In this document: positions 1 to 11,225 of the stretch, piece by piece
Layout: the number at the start of each line of letters is the position of its first letter
Numbering within the stretch: the first letter of the stretch is position 1
NCBI GenBank assembly: GCA_030512335.1
Contig: JAULSU010000006.1
Coordinates: 4,402,001-4,466,000 of the forward strand
Direction: 5' to 3'
Source of the DNA: Immersiella caudata
Lineage: Eukaryota > Ascomycota > Sordariomycetes > Sordariales > Lasiosphaeriaceae
DNA: 64,000 nt
Notes under the pieces: model-generated
Databases searched by the model: none
Seen by the model: the letters and a program-made list of their open reading frames with translations, nothing else
What the model was told of the DNA's origin: nothing
Translations under genes and position numbers: made by a program

Positions 1-1497
1 TTGGCTCTCCAGACAAGAACGCTGCCCATGGGTGTCTGCCGTTCGCCGGGCCAGAGGACCGAAAACATGGGCAAGACGGAGAAGCTGATGCGGTTGGAGG
101 CCAGTGAACTGGGTTGGAGAGCACATACGAACCGCGGAGATATAACGGATACGATGCCAGTGCCCACCCACAAAACACGAAGCGTGGTGCGTTGACAAAA
201 GTCCGCGGTGCGGTGGCAGGAACGCTCAAGCAGCGGATGCAGTGGAGCAAGGACGCGATTCGATGGGCCGCTTGGAAGAACCAGATCTGGCAAGGAGAGA
301 AACAGCACAAAACACGAACAGTGGCAGGGCTGGCGACAAAACGGATGGCAATGCGAGAGGCTACCATTGAAACGGTCAGGGAAAAGCCAGCCACGATTGG
401 CCTCTCGAGGACCCCCCGGACGTGACATCATGGATGCGGCTGACAGGAGCTCATTTAAATTTTAGCGCTAAGACCCCGACTATCAGCGCCACCTCCTGTG
501 TCGAAACCCGGTCAGGCCCAGCACATCCAGGGCGGGACAGGGGTGAGGGGCAGGGATGCGGGGAAGGGTGGGGACAGGGGGGTCACGAGCGGGCAAATCG
601 TGCACCGTAGAGCAATGGGCAAGCTCTGGCTGGACAGAGCAGCGCAGCAGTTCGCTTTGCTGGGCCAGAAACCCACAACGACGGGTGCCTGGCATTGTGC
701 GGATTATGCCAGCAGCAGAGGGAGCTTGGGGACGGCGGCGCAGCAGGTCGCTCCCGCTGCACAAGGAGAGAAACGGCGCGCATCCCCGGCACATCGCGCA
801 CATCTTCTTTGGGGCGACATCTGGCAACGTGCGGGAAATCGCATCCAGCAGCCGGCACAGACGCCTCCCAATTTTGATGTCGATCGCCCGCAGCAGCACG
901 CCAATTTCCCCCCTCTCAGACAAACACACCAGAGCGCGCCGCAGTGACAAGTTTTTCGCCGCCATAACGACCAAGATGGGGCTAGGTTGTTGCCGCCAAA
1001 CAGCCAGTGACGGCCCAGACGCAGAGGCTACGGAGTGCGCTACGGAAACACTAGGAGACTGCCAGGGCTGATTGCTGCTGAGGCTCGGCCTCCGAACAGT
1101 AGCGCGACGGTCACGACCCCCCTTTCGCGTCTTGGATAGCCCCCCTGTTCGTGAGGAGGCGAGGAGACAAGCACTGGAAGTGCAACCCGGGCCCCAGTGC
1201 TCAGAGCTCAGTGCCCACTCGCCAGCCGCCCACCCGACATGGGCCTTCACATCGACAGGGGTGGACGCCAGCGTGGAATTACCATTCCCTTTCAGGATCA
1301 GCACCCTCACCTGTCAACGAGCAGCCCTCATAAGAGATGGGCGCCCGGTTGCATCCCGTCCCTCACCCTCCTCTTTCCTCTCCAGACTCCAGACACTCGT
1401 TCTTTCTTAGTCCTTCTTTTTTTGGGGTTGAGCGAGAGAGTACCAACTATCATTCAGTCACTCTTTTTTCTCTCGTTATTTACATAATACAGCTCCA
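1..1497. other. Intergenic region and promoter upstream of the multicopper oxidase
   Basis: No gene is supportable here. The stretch is GC-rich over most of its length and has long chance open frames on both strands, including a minus-strand frame at 483-1310 with no recognisable domain, no intron logic and low-complexity Ser/Arg/Pro composition. The last 130 bases before the ATG at 1498 are strongly CT-rich. That is the usual look of a fungal core promoter and 5' leader, so the 5' UTR of the multicopper oxidase probably lies at about 1370-1497. Confidence 0.5.
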
Positions 1498-3717
1498 ATG
1501 CTGAAGTCACTCGCTCTCTGGGCGACGGCCGCCTCGACGGTCTTCGCCTTCCCCGGCCCCGTCGGCCAAACCATCAAGCTCAACTGGGACATTGAGTGGG
1601 TTGGCAACAAGAACCCCTTGAGCCCGTCGCCCCGAGGCATTGCTCGCCCCGTTATCGGTATGTAACACTCGAAGCAAGGGCAAGGACATGGGCATGGTCT
1701 GACCGGAACAGGTATCAACGGCCAGTGGCCTGTCCCGACCGTTGAGGCGACCGTTGGCGATATCGTCGAGATCACCATCAACAACAAGCTTGGAAACGAG
1801 ACGACCGGCATCCACTGGCACGGTCTTCACCAGATCGGCACCTCGCACATGGATGGCGCTGCCCAAGTGACGCAGTGCCCCGTTCCCCCCGGATCTAGCT
1901 TTACCTACCGATTCTGGCTCGACCAGTCCGGCACTTACTGGTATCACTCCCACGTTGGCGCTCAATATCCCGATGGTCTCCGCGGTTCTTTCATCGTCCA
2001 CGAGAAGAAGGACCCCTATGCCGACGAGTATGACGAGGAGTACCTTCTCACTGTTTCCGATTGGTACAACGAGCAGGTGCCTGAGCTGCTCGTCAGCACC
2101 ATCTTCAACGCCAGTCTCGATATGCGCCCGCCGATCCCCGCTGGCGGTCTGATCAACGACGGCACTGGTGCCAACTACAACATTGTGCCCGGCAAGAAGT
2201 ACAAGTTCCGTCTTATCAACGTTTCTGCCTTCACCGGTGTCTTCCTCTTCTTCGAGGACCACCCCTTCACCATTATCGAGATTGACGGTGTCAACGTGAA
2301 GAAGACCGATGCTAAGCTCTTGTTCCTCACCGCTGGTCAGCGTTACTCTGTCATCATCGAGGCCAAGGAAACGGTCACCAAGAACTTTGCCATCTCGGCT
2401 GTGTTCGATCTCAACCCTAACTTCCGCCAGCCTCTCGTCCCCAACCGTGTGAACGCCACTGGTGCTCTCGCCTATACCCCGCCTGTCGGACCCCCTCTCG
2501 TCGCTCCCCACTTCTACAACTTCGACGACCTCATTGATGACACCATCATCAAGCCCCTCAACCACGTCGACCTCGGCAAGACGGATATTCAGTACACCCT
2601 CAACTTCGATATGGGTCTTGTTGTTGATGGCGTTCCCCGCGCCACAGTTAACGGTCTCCCCTACGTCAGCCAGAAGGTGCCTACTCTCTACTCCGCGCTC
2701 ACCACTGGAAAGGATGCCGAGAACCCTGCGATCTACGGTCAGATCAACCCCTTCATCGTCAAGAAGGGCCAGACCGTCGAGCTCGTCCTGAACAACAAGC
2801 ACTTCGCCCACCACCCCTTCCACTTCCACGGCCATCACTTCCAGGTCTGCCAGCGTGCTGCCCAGTTTGCTGGTGATGCCACCGAGATCGACTGCAGCGG
2901 CGAGCTCATGGAGCGTGATACTATCGACATTGAGGGTAACTCCCACGCTGTCATCCGCTTCAAGGCTGACAACCCCGGTGTCTGGCTCTTCCACTGCCAC
3001 ATCGAGTGGCACGTGCCCCTCGGTCTGACTGCCACCATTATCGAGGACCCTCTTGCCCTCCAGAAGGGAGATGACAAGCTCACCATCCCCGAGGACCATT
3101 TCGCTGCCTGCAAGGCCAACTGCCACCCCACCAAGGGTAACGCTGGCGGCAACACCGTCAACCACCTCGACACCAGCAACTTCAACAAGCCCGAGCCGTT
3201 TGACGATGGTGCCGTGTTCGTGTTCCAGGAGTGCCCTGCCAACGGCACCTACCCGCCTGCCCAGACCACCTCGACCGTCTACAGCACCCGCACCTACACC
3301 GTGTCGTCGTGCGCCCCGACTGTCACCAAGTGCCCCTTTGGCAGCAACGGCACCCACGTCACCACTGAGGTCATCGCTGTCTCTACCACCGTCTGCCCCG
3401 TGTCCTCTATCCCCAAGCCTCGCCCGACCTTCCACGTCGGCCCCCCGAACGTCGTGCCGTGGCCTGACATGCACAGCTATATCACCTACTCGCACACCAC
3501 CACCTACACCGTCACCACCTCGGGCAAGCCTGTCGTCAAGACCGATTTCGTCAAGGGTACCTCGGCCGTTCCCATCAACGCCGCTCCCACGTACGGCACC
3601 GGCGCGGCACCTAAGCCCACCAGCACTGGCAAGCCCGTCACCGCTGGCGCCGCCAAGGCCGTCACTGGCTTCGGCGCCGCTGCTGTGGCTGGCCTGCTGG
3701 CTGTTGCTTTCCTCTAA
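1498..3717 (+). CDS. GPI-anchored multicopper oxidase (Fet3/laccase type) with C-terminal Cys/Thr-rich wall module
   Basis: Multicopper oxidase of 721 aa in two exons (1498-1657, 1712-3717; 54-nt GT-AG intron with a CTGAC branch site). Residues 1-18 are a signal peptide. All four copper motifs are present: HWHGLHQ (about residue 88), WYHSH (about 130), HPFHFHGHHF (about 421) and HCHIEWH (about 481). The enzyme should oxidise a small electron donor (Fe2+, phenols or similar) and reduce O2 to water outside the cell. The overall sequence recalls ascomycete Fet3-like ferroxidases more than secreted laccases, but no iron permease gene is adjacent, so the substrate is inferred. After the third cupredoxin domain, from about residue 570, comes a module of the TSTVYSTRTYTVSSC...TTVCPV type known from clock-controlled and GPI cell-wall proteins. 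The C terminus (residues ~690-721) is small-residue rich and ends in a hydrophobic tail, typical of a GPI signal. The protein is therefore expected at the cell surface or wall. Confidence 0.93.
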
Positions 3718-5758
3718 GCTTCTTTTGTCACAGTCTTGCAGGGGATTCTAGGATTTTGGTTTTTATATTGCATGGGTCATGAGGCAATGGTTGGACGCGA
3801 TACCTAATCAGCTTAATAACCAAAATTAAGAGAGAAAGCGTCTGTTTGTATCTAACATGCATGTCAATACCCTTTTTTTCGATGAGTTTTTTTTTTGCCC
3901 TTGCATTGTGATTCTTGGTGTGGAGTGATCGCTCGATCCAGACCACGACAGCAACCTTGAAGTCGCGCCCTTGTGACAGCGGCTTTTTTTCGCCCAATGG
4001 AGGCGGCCTCTGCGAAATTGGACTCTGTCAGGCGAGCGTGACTAGCCTGCATATTTTTAGCCCGGACATTGCGACCTTCTCCTCTGGGTCTTGGCATGGG
4101 TTGCCCGGAAATGACCCCACCTGATCCTTCGACCGTTGCCCTGTCAGATTCCGCCTGCAAGCATCCCACGACCGTTGGAATCTCTTCGCTCATTACATAA
4201 ATGCCTGGTTTGAGGATGCCTTGTAGTCATCTTTTGAATTGCAATCCGCACGCAATCCAAGTCGCGTTTCGTCTTGGTACGTCTCCAGTATGGAGCATGG
4301 CGATTGGACTTGCTCGGATTCGGCCCCCATGCGCGAGTCAGAGTCCAAGGAAACTGCGATGCCCCATTTCCGTTTGCAGCTTAGCACGAACTGCAGCGTC
4401 CAGGTTTGCGATACGAGGTTCTTTTTGTTGATCTTTTTGCTTCTTTTCGGCCAATCGCTTTTCGCCCTGACGTCTTCTGTTTGTGACTCAGCCACAGGCG
4501 TTTCAGGGGACTGGGTCTTGGGCCTTCCGATTGCACGGTCCTAGTGGGAGAGAGCGCGTCAGAGTCACGGTTTGGGGCTGGCTTTTGTGCTGAAACCAGC
4601 GTTTTTCATCGGGGAAACTGCGCTTACGAGCTTTCAGAAGTCAAGTTGGGGGGGCTTGGAGAAGAGCGTTTCCCTCAAGCCATGAATCATGTGACATTGA
4701 ACACCCCAGTTTCTGTTGTCGAGGACGTCATGCCGATGTTGAGCTGTCAATGCACTGAGGTTTCATCGTGTTCATCGGGCATGCACAAGTGGCTGTAGAT
4801 GCATCGATCCAAATGGGCTGGTTGTGAAGCTATCGTTCAAGTCCTATCTGTGGGCAGTCATGCATATACTGCCCCCCCATAGATTACAATCTCTCCTGTT
4901 CTCTTCAGCTTCATGTTATCGACTTTTCTTGCATTCTCAACTTCGTCATCTTGTCTGCCTTTTGATAAGGATCGCACTTCGCACTTGTCCTGGGCACCTC
5001 ATTGAAGAAAGGGGCATGATCGAGCCTCTCTTCGTCCAAGCCATGAATCCCTGACGCAGGTGTACTCAGGTTCACATTCACTTCTCATCTCATACCTTCA
5101 TGGCTTCACTCCGGGGCCTTTGCGGAGGATAGTCGAGAGACTTCACAAACAGGGGTAAGCAAAGTGTAAAAACAAACCAAAAATGGTGGCCGATTTCTGA
5201 AAAAACAAAAAAAAAACAAAACAAAAACTCAATTACTTCCGGCAAGCTGGACCAGAGCAAAGCTCTCGATGCATTCTTCAATCTTCCAGCAATTTCAGTC
5301 ACAGTTGTCAGCATTTCATGTTGGCGCTCGCCGGAGAAAAGCATGGGGGCTGGGCAAACTTCGGTACATTTTCCAGAAATCACGAATGGCTTGCTCCTCC
5401 TATAAGACGGTAGTGTTGGCGCAATTACTGTGATCCCATGACAGCATTTGACAGCATGGTGCAAGCCCTGCCGGGTGCAAAAGTAATTACTTTCATATGT
5501 GTCCAAGGTGGTCTGCAAACTTGCGGCTAATATCACGAAGCTCATCATTGGCGGGCCATCTCTCGGAGCTATAACTTCCTCCCGCCCCCACTGCCGTTCC
5601 CGTTCGGCATATCGCTGCGGTTGCCAAGCCCGGGGTGGAGGGTAGAAGGCCCAAAATGAACATATTAGACGGGCGGTGGAGGGTTTGCCCCCTTCTGGGC
5701 AAATAGTGAAGTCGCCCTGTTGACTTGGTGTTTTCGACTTTCAGGGGTACTGTTCAAG
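3718..5758. other. Intergenic region, no gene seen
   Basis: About 2 kb between the multicopper oxidase and the LPMO. The first 200 bases are AT-rich with T-tracts, as expected for a 3' UTR and poly(A) region. Open frames in the rest are short and overlap on both strands without domains or splice logic. A-rich tracts occur near 5198-5228. No RNA gene or repeat was recognised. Confidence 0.45.
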
Positions 5759-6645
5759 ATGAAGTTTCTCGCACTTGTCCTTGCGGCGTCCGGGGTTGCC
5801 GAGGCCCATTGTATGTCTTCTTCCTGCTAACATTGCATTGTCTGCAGTACTGACCACAGAAAGACCGGTTCTCGAAGGTTGTGGTAAATGGCGTGGCCGA
5901 GACGAAGGAATGGGGGGCTGTACGCCAAACAAAGAGCTACCAGGGGAACCAAGGTCCATGCTCCAATATATATGAGACCTGGGATTCAAGCTGACAACTT
6001 TCAGGTGTGACCGATATCAACAGTGTTGATCTCCGGTGCCACCAGATGCGCCCCGGAACAGCCACCGCCACCGTAGTTGCCGGAGAAAAGATGGGATTTG
6101 TCGCCAACGCTGCTGTTACCCATTTTGGCCCAGTCAGCTTTTACATGGCTAGAGTGCCTGATTCGGCAAACATCAATAATTGGGATGGTGCCGGAAACGT
6201 GTGGGCAAAGGTCGGCGTCATTGACGCCGTCCGGACGGGGGGTGGCTGGGAATGGCCGGCGTATAGTAAGTTCAGGCCCATTTTTCGAATCACCTCCCTC
6301 TGCAGATCTCTCCTTTGTGAAATGTCCCCTATTCAGAGGCAAACTGCTCACACTTCGGCAAAAGACAAGCAGATTGTGGACTTTACCGTTCCCAAGAGCA
6401 TTCCGTCCGGAAAGTATCTCGTGCGAGTCGAAAGCATCGCGCTCCACCAGGCTCAGTCGGCTGGCGGCGCCCAGATCTACGTCTCATGTGCCCAGGTTGA
6501 AGTGACGGGCGGAGGAAGCGGAACGCCGAGTCCGCTGGTCTCCATCCCCGGCGCCTATCGTTCAAACGACCCGGGACTCATTTGGCTGTACCATCCGGTC
6601 AAGACATCATACACGGCTCCTGGTCCCAAGGTTTGGCAGGGTTAG
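5759..6645 (+). CDS. AA9 lytic polysaccharide monooxygenase (former GH61)
   Basis: Secreted copper enzyme that oxidatively cleaves cellulose or related beta-glucans. The model has four exons (5759-5810, 5864-5953, 6005-6265, 6365-6645) giving 227 aa. The signal peptide (MKFLALVLAASGVAEA) is followed directly by the mature N-terminal His, the histidine-brace ligand, then YRFSKVVVNG. The second copper His is in THFGPVSFYMA. NNWDGAGNVWAKV is the AA9 core motif, and IALHQA and AQIYVSCAQ supply the second-sphere His and Gln and the axial Tyr. Two Cys (VDLRC and YVSC) form the conserved disulfide. The protein ends in PSPLVSIPGAY...GPKVWQG, so there is no CBM1 module. Introns 1 and 3 need AAG acceptors (5863, 6364) to restore the family sequence, and intron 2 starts with an unusual GTCCAT donor. 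Regioselectivity cannot be read from the sequence. Expression is probably induced on plant polymers. Confidence 0.9.
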
Positions 6646-6738
6646 GAGAAACAGGGGCACGGAAGGGCAGGTATTCTCAACAGTCAGTTCTTCGTACAGC
6701 GAGCAGATAGAACGAACACTTCTTCCCAAGTCCCAAGT

Positions 6739-7185
6739 TCACTCCCACCCCTCATCAATCTCCACCAACGCCGCATACCCCTTCTCCGTCTTCAGCACGC
6801 TCGTATCCACCACCAAATTAACAATCGCCCTCATCGGAGCCGTCGCACTCCCATTATCAGAAACAGTATGATGACATCCCGGCCGCTCGACAAAATGCTG
6901 TCCCTCGTCGTACACCACGGCCGGATTCCCGTTCATCCCGCTCAGAAACTTGCCATCCAGAACGTACGCGACGGCAGTGGCTCCAGCGTGGCGATGGGGA
7001 GGGGTGGTGCCGTTTGGTTTGTAGTAGACTTCCATGCCGATGAGGGACTTGCCGGGGGCGTTGGTGAGTTCAACGTCGTAGAGGATTTTGATGTCCTCTC
7101 TGGGGCGGGCGTCTCTTTGGGGGAGGTGGTAAGTATTTAGGTGGGGAATGGGGAGGGGGACTTACGGTTTGGGTTGGGATGACAT
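6739..7185 (-). CDS. Small single-domain cupin protein
   Basis: Predicted 131-aa cytosolic protein in two exons (7185-7166 and 7114-6739). The body is one cupin_2 barrel: PPHRHAGATAVAYVLDGKF is the first cupin motif, with two metal-binding His and a Glu replaced by neutral residues, and GQHFVERPGCHHTVSDNG is the second. The family binds a metal or small ligand and ranges from dioxygenases to non-enzymatic binding proteins, so the function is not predictable. The start at 7185 adds a 6-codon first exon ending at a GTAAGT donor. The acceptor that restores the frame is CAAAG/A at 7115, again an AAG site; without it the protein would begin at the internal Met at 7035. The gene is divergent from the reductase at 7898, so the two may share a promoter. 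Confidence 0.8.
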
Positions 7186-7897
7186 TTTGGGATGGGTTGT
7201 TGGTGCTAGAGCGGTTGATGCTGAGGGGAAAGGGGCGTTGAATCAGGGCAAGGAACAGTGAGAATGTCTGTCTGAAGATGAGCGAACAAGAGAGGCCTTT
7301 TGGAGGCCGTGATGGTGCCTTTTATGGCCGTTTGAACCTCCCTCACAAGCCCATGCCCTCCCGTCACTCCGATGCATGTCGCCGCGCTATCCATTATCGC
7401 GAGCCTAGGATAGCCAACAGAATTGCCTCAAGTGTTAGAATTAAGTCGCGGCCTATCCAAGAACAGACAAGGAGAACGCGCAATCGCGGTGTAGAAAGTC
7501 GCGAAGTCTCCGCTTCCCCAACCCTCGTTTCCCTTTTCGGCGATGCGAGAGTCTCTGTGCAACTCCACCAGACTTCTGGTTGGAATGAATCTCAACGGCG
7601 CTGACTAACAGATGGAGCAGCTTTGTAATGTCATTGATTCGTGCACCTCCGCGAGAAGCGAATGAGTCATGAGAGTGCCCCGATCACGACGTCCGATAAA
7701 TTGTGAAATCTGTCGAATAGTGAGTCCTTGTATCCACCGGCCTATAAGACCGCAAGGCGCGCCCGAGCTGCCCGAAGTCTCAGTTGATCCAAGTTCATAT
7801 CTCCTCGGACCGTCTCATTTAGGCCTAACTTTTTCTGCACGGCCGGTTATCCCCGACACTTGCCTAGCAGAGAACCTCCTGCTCACTTCCCAGCAGC
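7186..7897. other. Divergent promoter region between cupin and reductase genes
   Basis: 712 bases between the cupin start and the reductase start, transcribed outward on both sides. The open frames inside are short and lack domains. The last 100 bases before 7898 are CT-rich. No specific operator could be assigned. Confidence 0.45.
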
Positions 7898-8845
7898 ATG
7901 AAAGCCGTCCAGATTCTCGGAGAAAAGGGCCATGCCAAGCTGGGCCTGACTGACTCTCTTCCTCGTCCCGTCCCTCAACGACAGGAGGTCCTCATCCAGG
8001 TCCATTCAGCGGGAGTGACAGCAGATGAAATTAGCTGGCCAGAGGTCTACAAGACACCCAGCAGGGTTCCAGGACATGACATCTCGGGCGTCGTCGCGGG
8101 GCTCGGCCCCGACTACTGTGGCCCCCTGACTGTCGGTACTGAAGTATTCGCGATGCTCCATGCCGACAGAGGACAGGGCCAAGCCGAATACGTAACCGCT
8201 TTTGACGATGAGATTGCGCTGAAACCCAAGACAATCGGGCATAGCGAAGCAAGCGCACTGCCGATTCCGATTCTGACTGCTTTCGAGGGACTCTCACAGC
8301 ACGCGAAGTTGACGTCGGGTTCTAGGATATTGGTCACGGGAGCGTCAGGGGCTGTTGGGGTGATGGTCGTGCAGCTGGCGAAGCGACTGTTCAACGCCCA
8401 TGTCGTTGCGCTGGCGTCAACCGAGAAGCATGGATATCTTCGAGAGCTCGGGGCTGCAGAGGTGGTGGATTACACAGCCCCTGGCTGGGAGGATCATGTC
8501 GGTGTGGGTGCCGTTTTTGATACCGTCGGGGGAGCGGTTCTCTCACAGAGCTGGGGAGCTCTGAAGGACCAAGGGAGTATCATCACAGTTTCTGACCCGC
8601 CGCCACCGTGGGCATTCAGCGACGAGTTACCCAAGGAGCTGGAGTCGCACCCCGGCGTGCGGTACAAGTACTTTGTGGTTTCTACCGACTCTGAGGCATT
8701 GTCAAAGGTCGCCGGGATGATTGACAATGGGGAGGTGACTTGTTTACCAGTGGTTCCTTTCCCTGTCTCGGACGCGGTGGCGGCGTGGTCAGCGGCAGCT
8801 CAACGAGGGCGGAAAGGCAAAGTCGTCATCGATTTTGTCCGATAA
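7898..8845 (+). CDS. Zinc-independent medium-chain NADP(H) oxidoreductase (quinone reductase-like)
   Basis: Intronless 315-aa member of the medium-chain dehydrogenase/reductase superfamily. The N-terminal GroES-like domain (residues ~1-115) contains VPGHDISGVV. The Rossmann domain (about 120-260) has VTGASGAVGVMVVQLAK, the nucleotide-binding loop, and the later GAVFDTVGGAV strand. The C terminus GRKGKVVIDF is the usual family ending. The catalytic zinc GHE motif and the structural-zinc Cys set of alcohol dehydrogenases are missing, which fits the quinone oxidoreductase / enoyl reductase branch that reduces activated C=C or quinone substrates with NADPH. No targeting signal is visible, so it is presumably cytosolic. 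The substrate is unknown. The length matches the family, and the ATG at 7898 sits directly before the conserved MKAVQI start. Confidence 0.9.
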   Translation: MKAVQILGEKGHAKLGLTDSLPRPVPQRQEVLIQVHSAGVTADEISWPEVYKTPSRVPGHDISGVVAGLGPDYCGPLTVGTEVFAMLHADRGQGQAEYVTAFDDEIALKPKTIGHSEASALPIPILTAFEGLSQHAKLTSGSRILVTGASGAVGVMVVQLAKRLFNAHVVALASTEKHGYLRELGAAEVVDYTAPGWEDHVGVGAVFDTVGGAVLSQSWGALKDQGSIITVSDPPPPWAFSDELPKELESHPGVRYKYFVVSTDSEALSKVAGMIDNGEVTCLPVVPFPVSDAVAAWSAAAQRGRKGKVVIDFVR

Positions 8846-8944
8846 TTAGGGGGCTTGTTACTTGGTTCGGATTGCTATCGTCGGGATTATTAAGCTATTA
8901 CCATTAATTACCAACTTCCTTGACTCCATCGTGTACAGCTATTG

Positions 8945-10073
8945 TCACCGCGTCCGGCCTTCTTGATACCAGCTGTCGTTGCCGGGCAGTTCAGCGACTG
9001 GACTGAGCTCGCCGGGCTTCGCATGTTCTCCGTGTATGGGATTCGCAGAAGCAGTTTTATCCCCCACTCCGTCTTTTACCACTTGACTCCCCTCCAGCTC
9101 GCTCCTCATACTCCACGGCCGTGCCTTGGTGCCGTCGGCTTCCGACACAGGGTTTCCATCTGCCTCTGACATGGTGGGGGTTGACGAGACGCCGGAAGCT
9201 CGGTTGTTGTTGGCTTTCTTTGCGCTGCTGTCCTCAATCTCATCCGCCGGCCTCCTGCGTCTGCGGCGGAGGAAGAAGAGGGCGACGATCGCGGCCAAAA
9301 GAATGAGCACGCCGACGGTGACACCGACGCCGATGGCAATTTTGGTCCCTGAACTTGGTCCGGAGCTGGACCCAGCATCGTTGCCATTCGGAGTTGACGT
9401 TCCCGTTTCTCGAGGACCCGTGGAGGAACCGCTGCCCCCTTGGCTGGAACCACCGGGCGAGGTTGTCCCAGATCCCGTAGCAGAGCCCGTGGGGTTACCG
9501 CTGTTGCTTGGCCCCGATCCCCCTGTCCCTCCAGAAGTCGTCCGCTCTGGAGTTATGAAGAAGTTGATACTCTCCCCTGTGCTCCTCGGTAGTGAAGCGA
9601 TGCTTGTGAGCGGGCTCGTGTCTCGAAAAGCGAGTGTTGTCTTGGACGCATCGGTGCAAGTGCAAAAAGCCCCTGGTTGAAGTGTCGTCGGGTTCCCAAT
9701 TTGCGAACATGGCGCCCAAGCACCCTCACCAGGCCCATCGCAGAGCGTCAGAGCTATCCATGGTTGATCTGTAAACAGAGGTCAGCGCTAGTTCTGCAGC
9801 CTCTCAGGGACTCTAGCCCATACCAAATTCCTTTTTAGGGCAGCTCGGATGTTTGTAGTCAGGGTCAGTGCAGCCAGCTTGGTATGTCAACCAACTCCCA
9901 TACCCGCTGCCATGTACTCCGAAGCACGCCCCGTTGACCAGACAGTTGTCACCTGCGCCACAACATGCCTGATGGCCAGTTGCAGCGTTGCCGCATGGGA
10001 TGAAGCTCTCGTGGAGCCTTTCCCCAGCTGCCGAGTAGCAGGTCCCATTCGAGATAAATATGTTGTCACCCAT
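8945..10073 (-). CDS. Cys-rich single-pass membrane protein with Ser/Gly-rich stalk; N-terminus unresolved
   Basis: Fungal type I surface protein of unknown function. Supported exons are 10073-9824 and 9768-8945 (55-nt intron), giving at least 357 aa. Residues ~1-85 hold a Cys-rich domain with the GTCY...IPCGN...ACCGAGDNCLVNGACF pattern typical of fungal surface proteins. A second Cys cluster (LCDGPGEGAWAPC ... AFCTCTD) follows. Next come a Ser/Thr/Gly-rich stalk (about residues 165-235), one transmembrane helix (KIAIGVGVTVGVLILLAAIV), a RRRRRR stop-transfer cluster and a cytoplasmic tail of about 95 residues. The layout suggests a wall-integrity or environmental sensor, but that is inference. 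No signal peptide follows the Met at 10073, which the family should have. An extra 5' exon between 10074 and about 10700 is likely, but no combination of start and splice sites was convincing. The gene is divergent from the Zn2Cys6 regulator. Confidence 0.72.
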
Positions 10074-11225
10074 CCTGTCGGCTGCGCCGCAGGGAGCGTT
10101 GAAAATCAGAGAGCAAAATAATCCTCAGCTTGTGGTATTGAGATTTCGACTCGGAGGTCTGCCATCCTGGACGTCGAGCTGGGCGAGGTGCGATATACCT
10201 GGCGAGCGATATGACGTCAATGACATTGCTGATCTTCGCCTGTCGCTTGGTAAGTCAGGCGCGGGGTCGGCCTGTGCCATGTCTTCTGCCAGTGTTCCGT
10301 CGCTTCGTTCTGAACCATGACGGAGCGCTAAATCGCTGCCCTCGTCTCTGGTAGGCAATCGATATGCATTTTATTGCGGCGTTGGGAGAGTCGGCCGCAG
10401 GTATATGAGTGTATGATTGCCGCGATCGCACGCCACGGCGGGCCATGTGATTGTGTTGAGACGTCGTTGAGCGGCTGGTGGGAGGACAACGGGGGGATCT
10501 CGGATGAGTGCAGCTGGTGATGACGGTAGGTCCGATACCGTGTGAAGAAGCATTTGCTGTCTTGTATCGTAGCAGAATGGATGCATGCGTCAACATTGGA
10601 GGTGATGTGGTGGACTTTGTTGACGACATCGCCAAGAAGTTGCACAGAGAGTGGGTGATGGGAAGGAACTGCCGTGCCTCCGCCCCCTCAGCTGTCTTTC
10701 TTTTGAATAGTCGTCAGCTGGCCTCCAGGTGGCACGACTGCAGGCACGGTGGACCTGCATTGGTGGGTCCCTTAATCACGCTAGCTGAATTAGGGCTGGA
10801 TGAGCAACGACGCGCTTCCCTTCCATCGTCAACTCTTCCCCTTGCCATGTCTCGCGCCATGTCAACAGCCACCAAATCGTGCTTCATCTCTGCGCACTCT
10901 GTTTCCAGTTCTTCTCAATTTCGCACCACGATGGCTTCCTTGGTTGTGCGCGAGGCCGAGAGCAGGCCGAGAGACATTGGGTGAGAAGGATTCCCCCTAG
11001 CCCCGCTGCGCCAACCTGTTGCATGCATGACACAGCGGCAATGCAGCGGCACTGCCAACAAGGATCCTTCCAAATCCTCGGTGAGCAACAAAGGGACCAC
11101 GCTTCGTTCGCACTCCGCATCGTCGAAAACCTGGCCAAAGAGAACGCGACATTCCAAACTGTCCAATTCAAGCTCGAATCCCCTTCGATCCAACCTATAA
11201 CTCTCCATAGAGCATCCCCGCCGCC
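10074..11225. other. Divergent intergenic region; probable location of a missing 5' exon
   Basis: 1.15 kb between the start found for the membrane protein (-) and the Zn2Cys6 factor (+). The minus strand just upstream of 10073 stays open for a few Cys-containing codons (N-A-P-C-G-A-A-D-R) before an in-frame TGA, which may belong to the true first exons. A plus-strand TATAA-like run (CTATAACTC) lies about 30 bases before the regulator ATG and may be its TATA box. Confidence 0.4.

Noticed and set aside
483..1310. Minus-strand open frame of 275 codons
   Set aside because: Low-complexity Arg/Ser/Pro composition, overlapped by other long frames, no domain or promoter logic; explained by high GC content.
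1507..3495. Minus-strand open frame of 662 codons
   Set aside because: Exact antisense of the multicopper oxidase; its Val/Gly/Asp-rich sequence is the mirror of C-ending codons on the plus strand.
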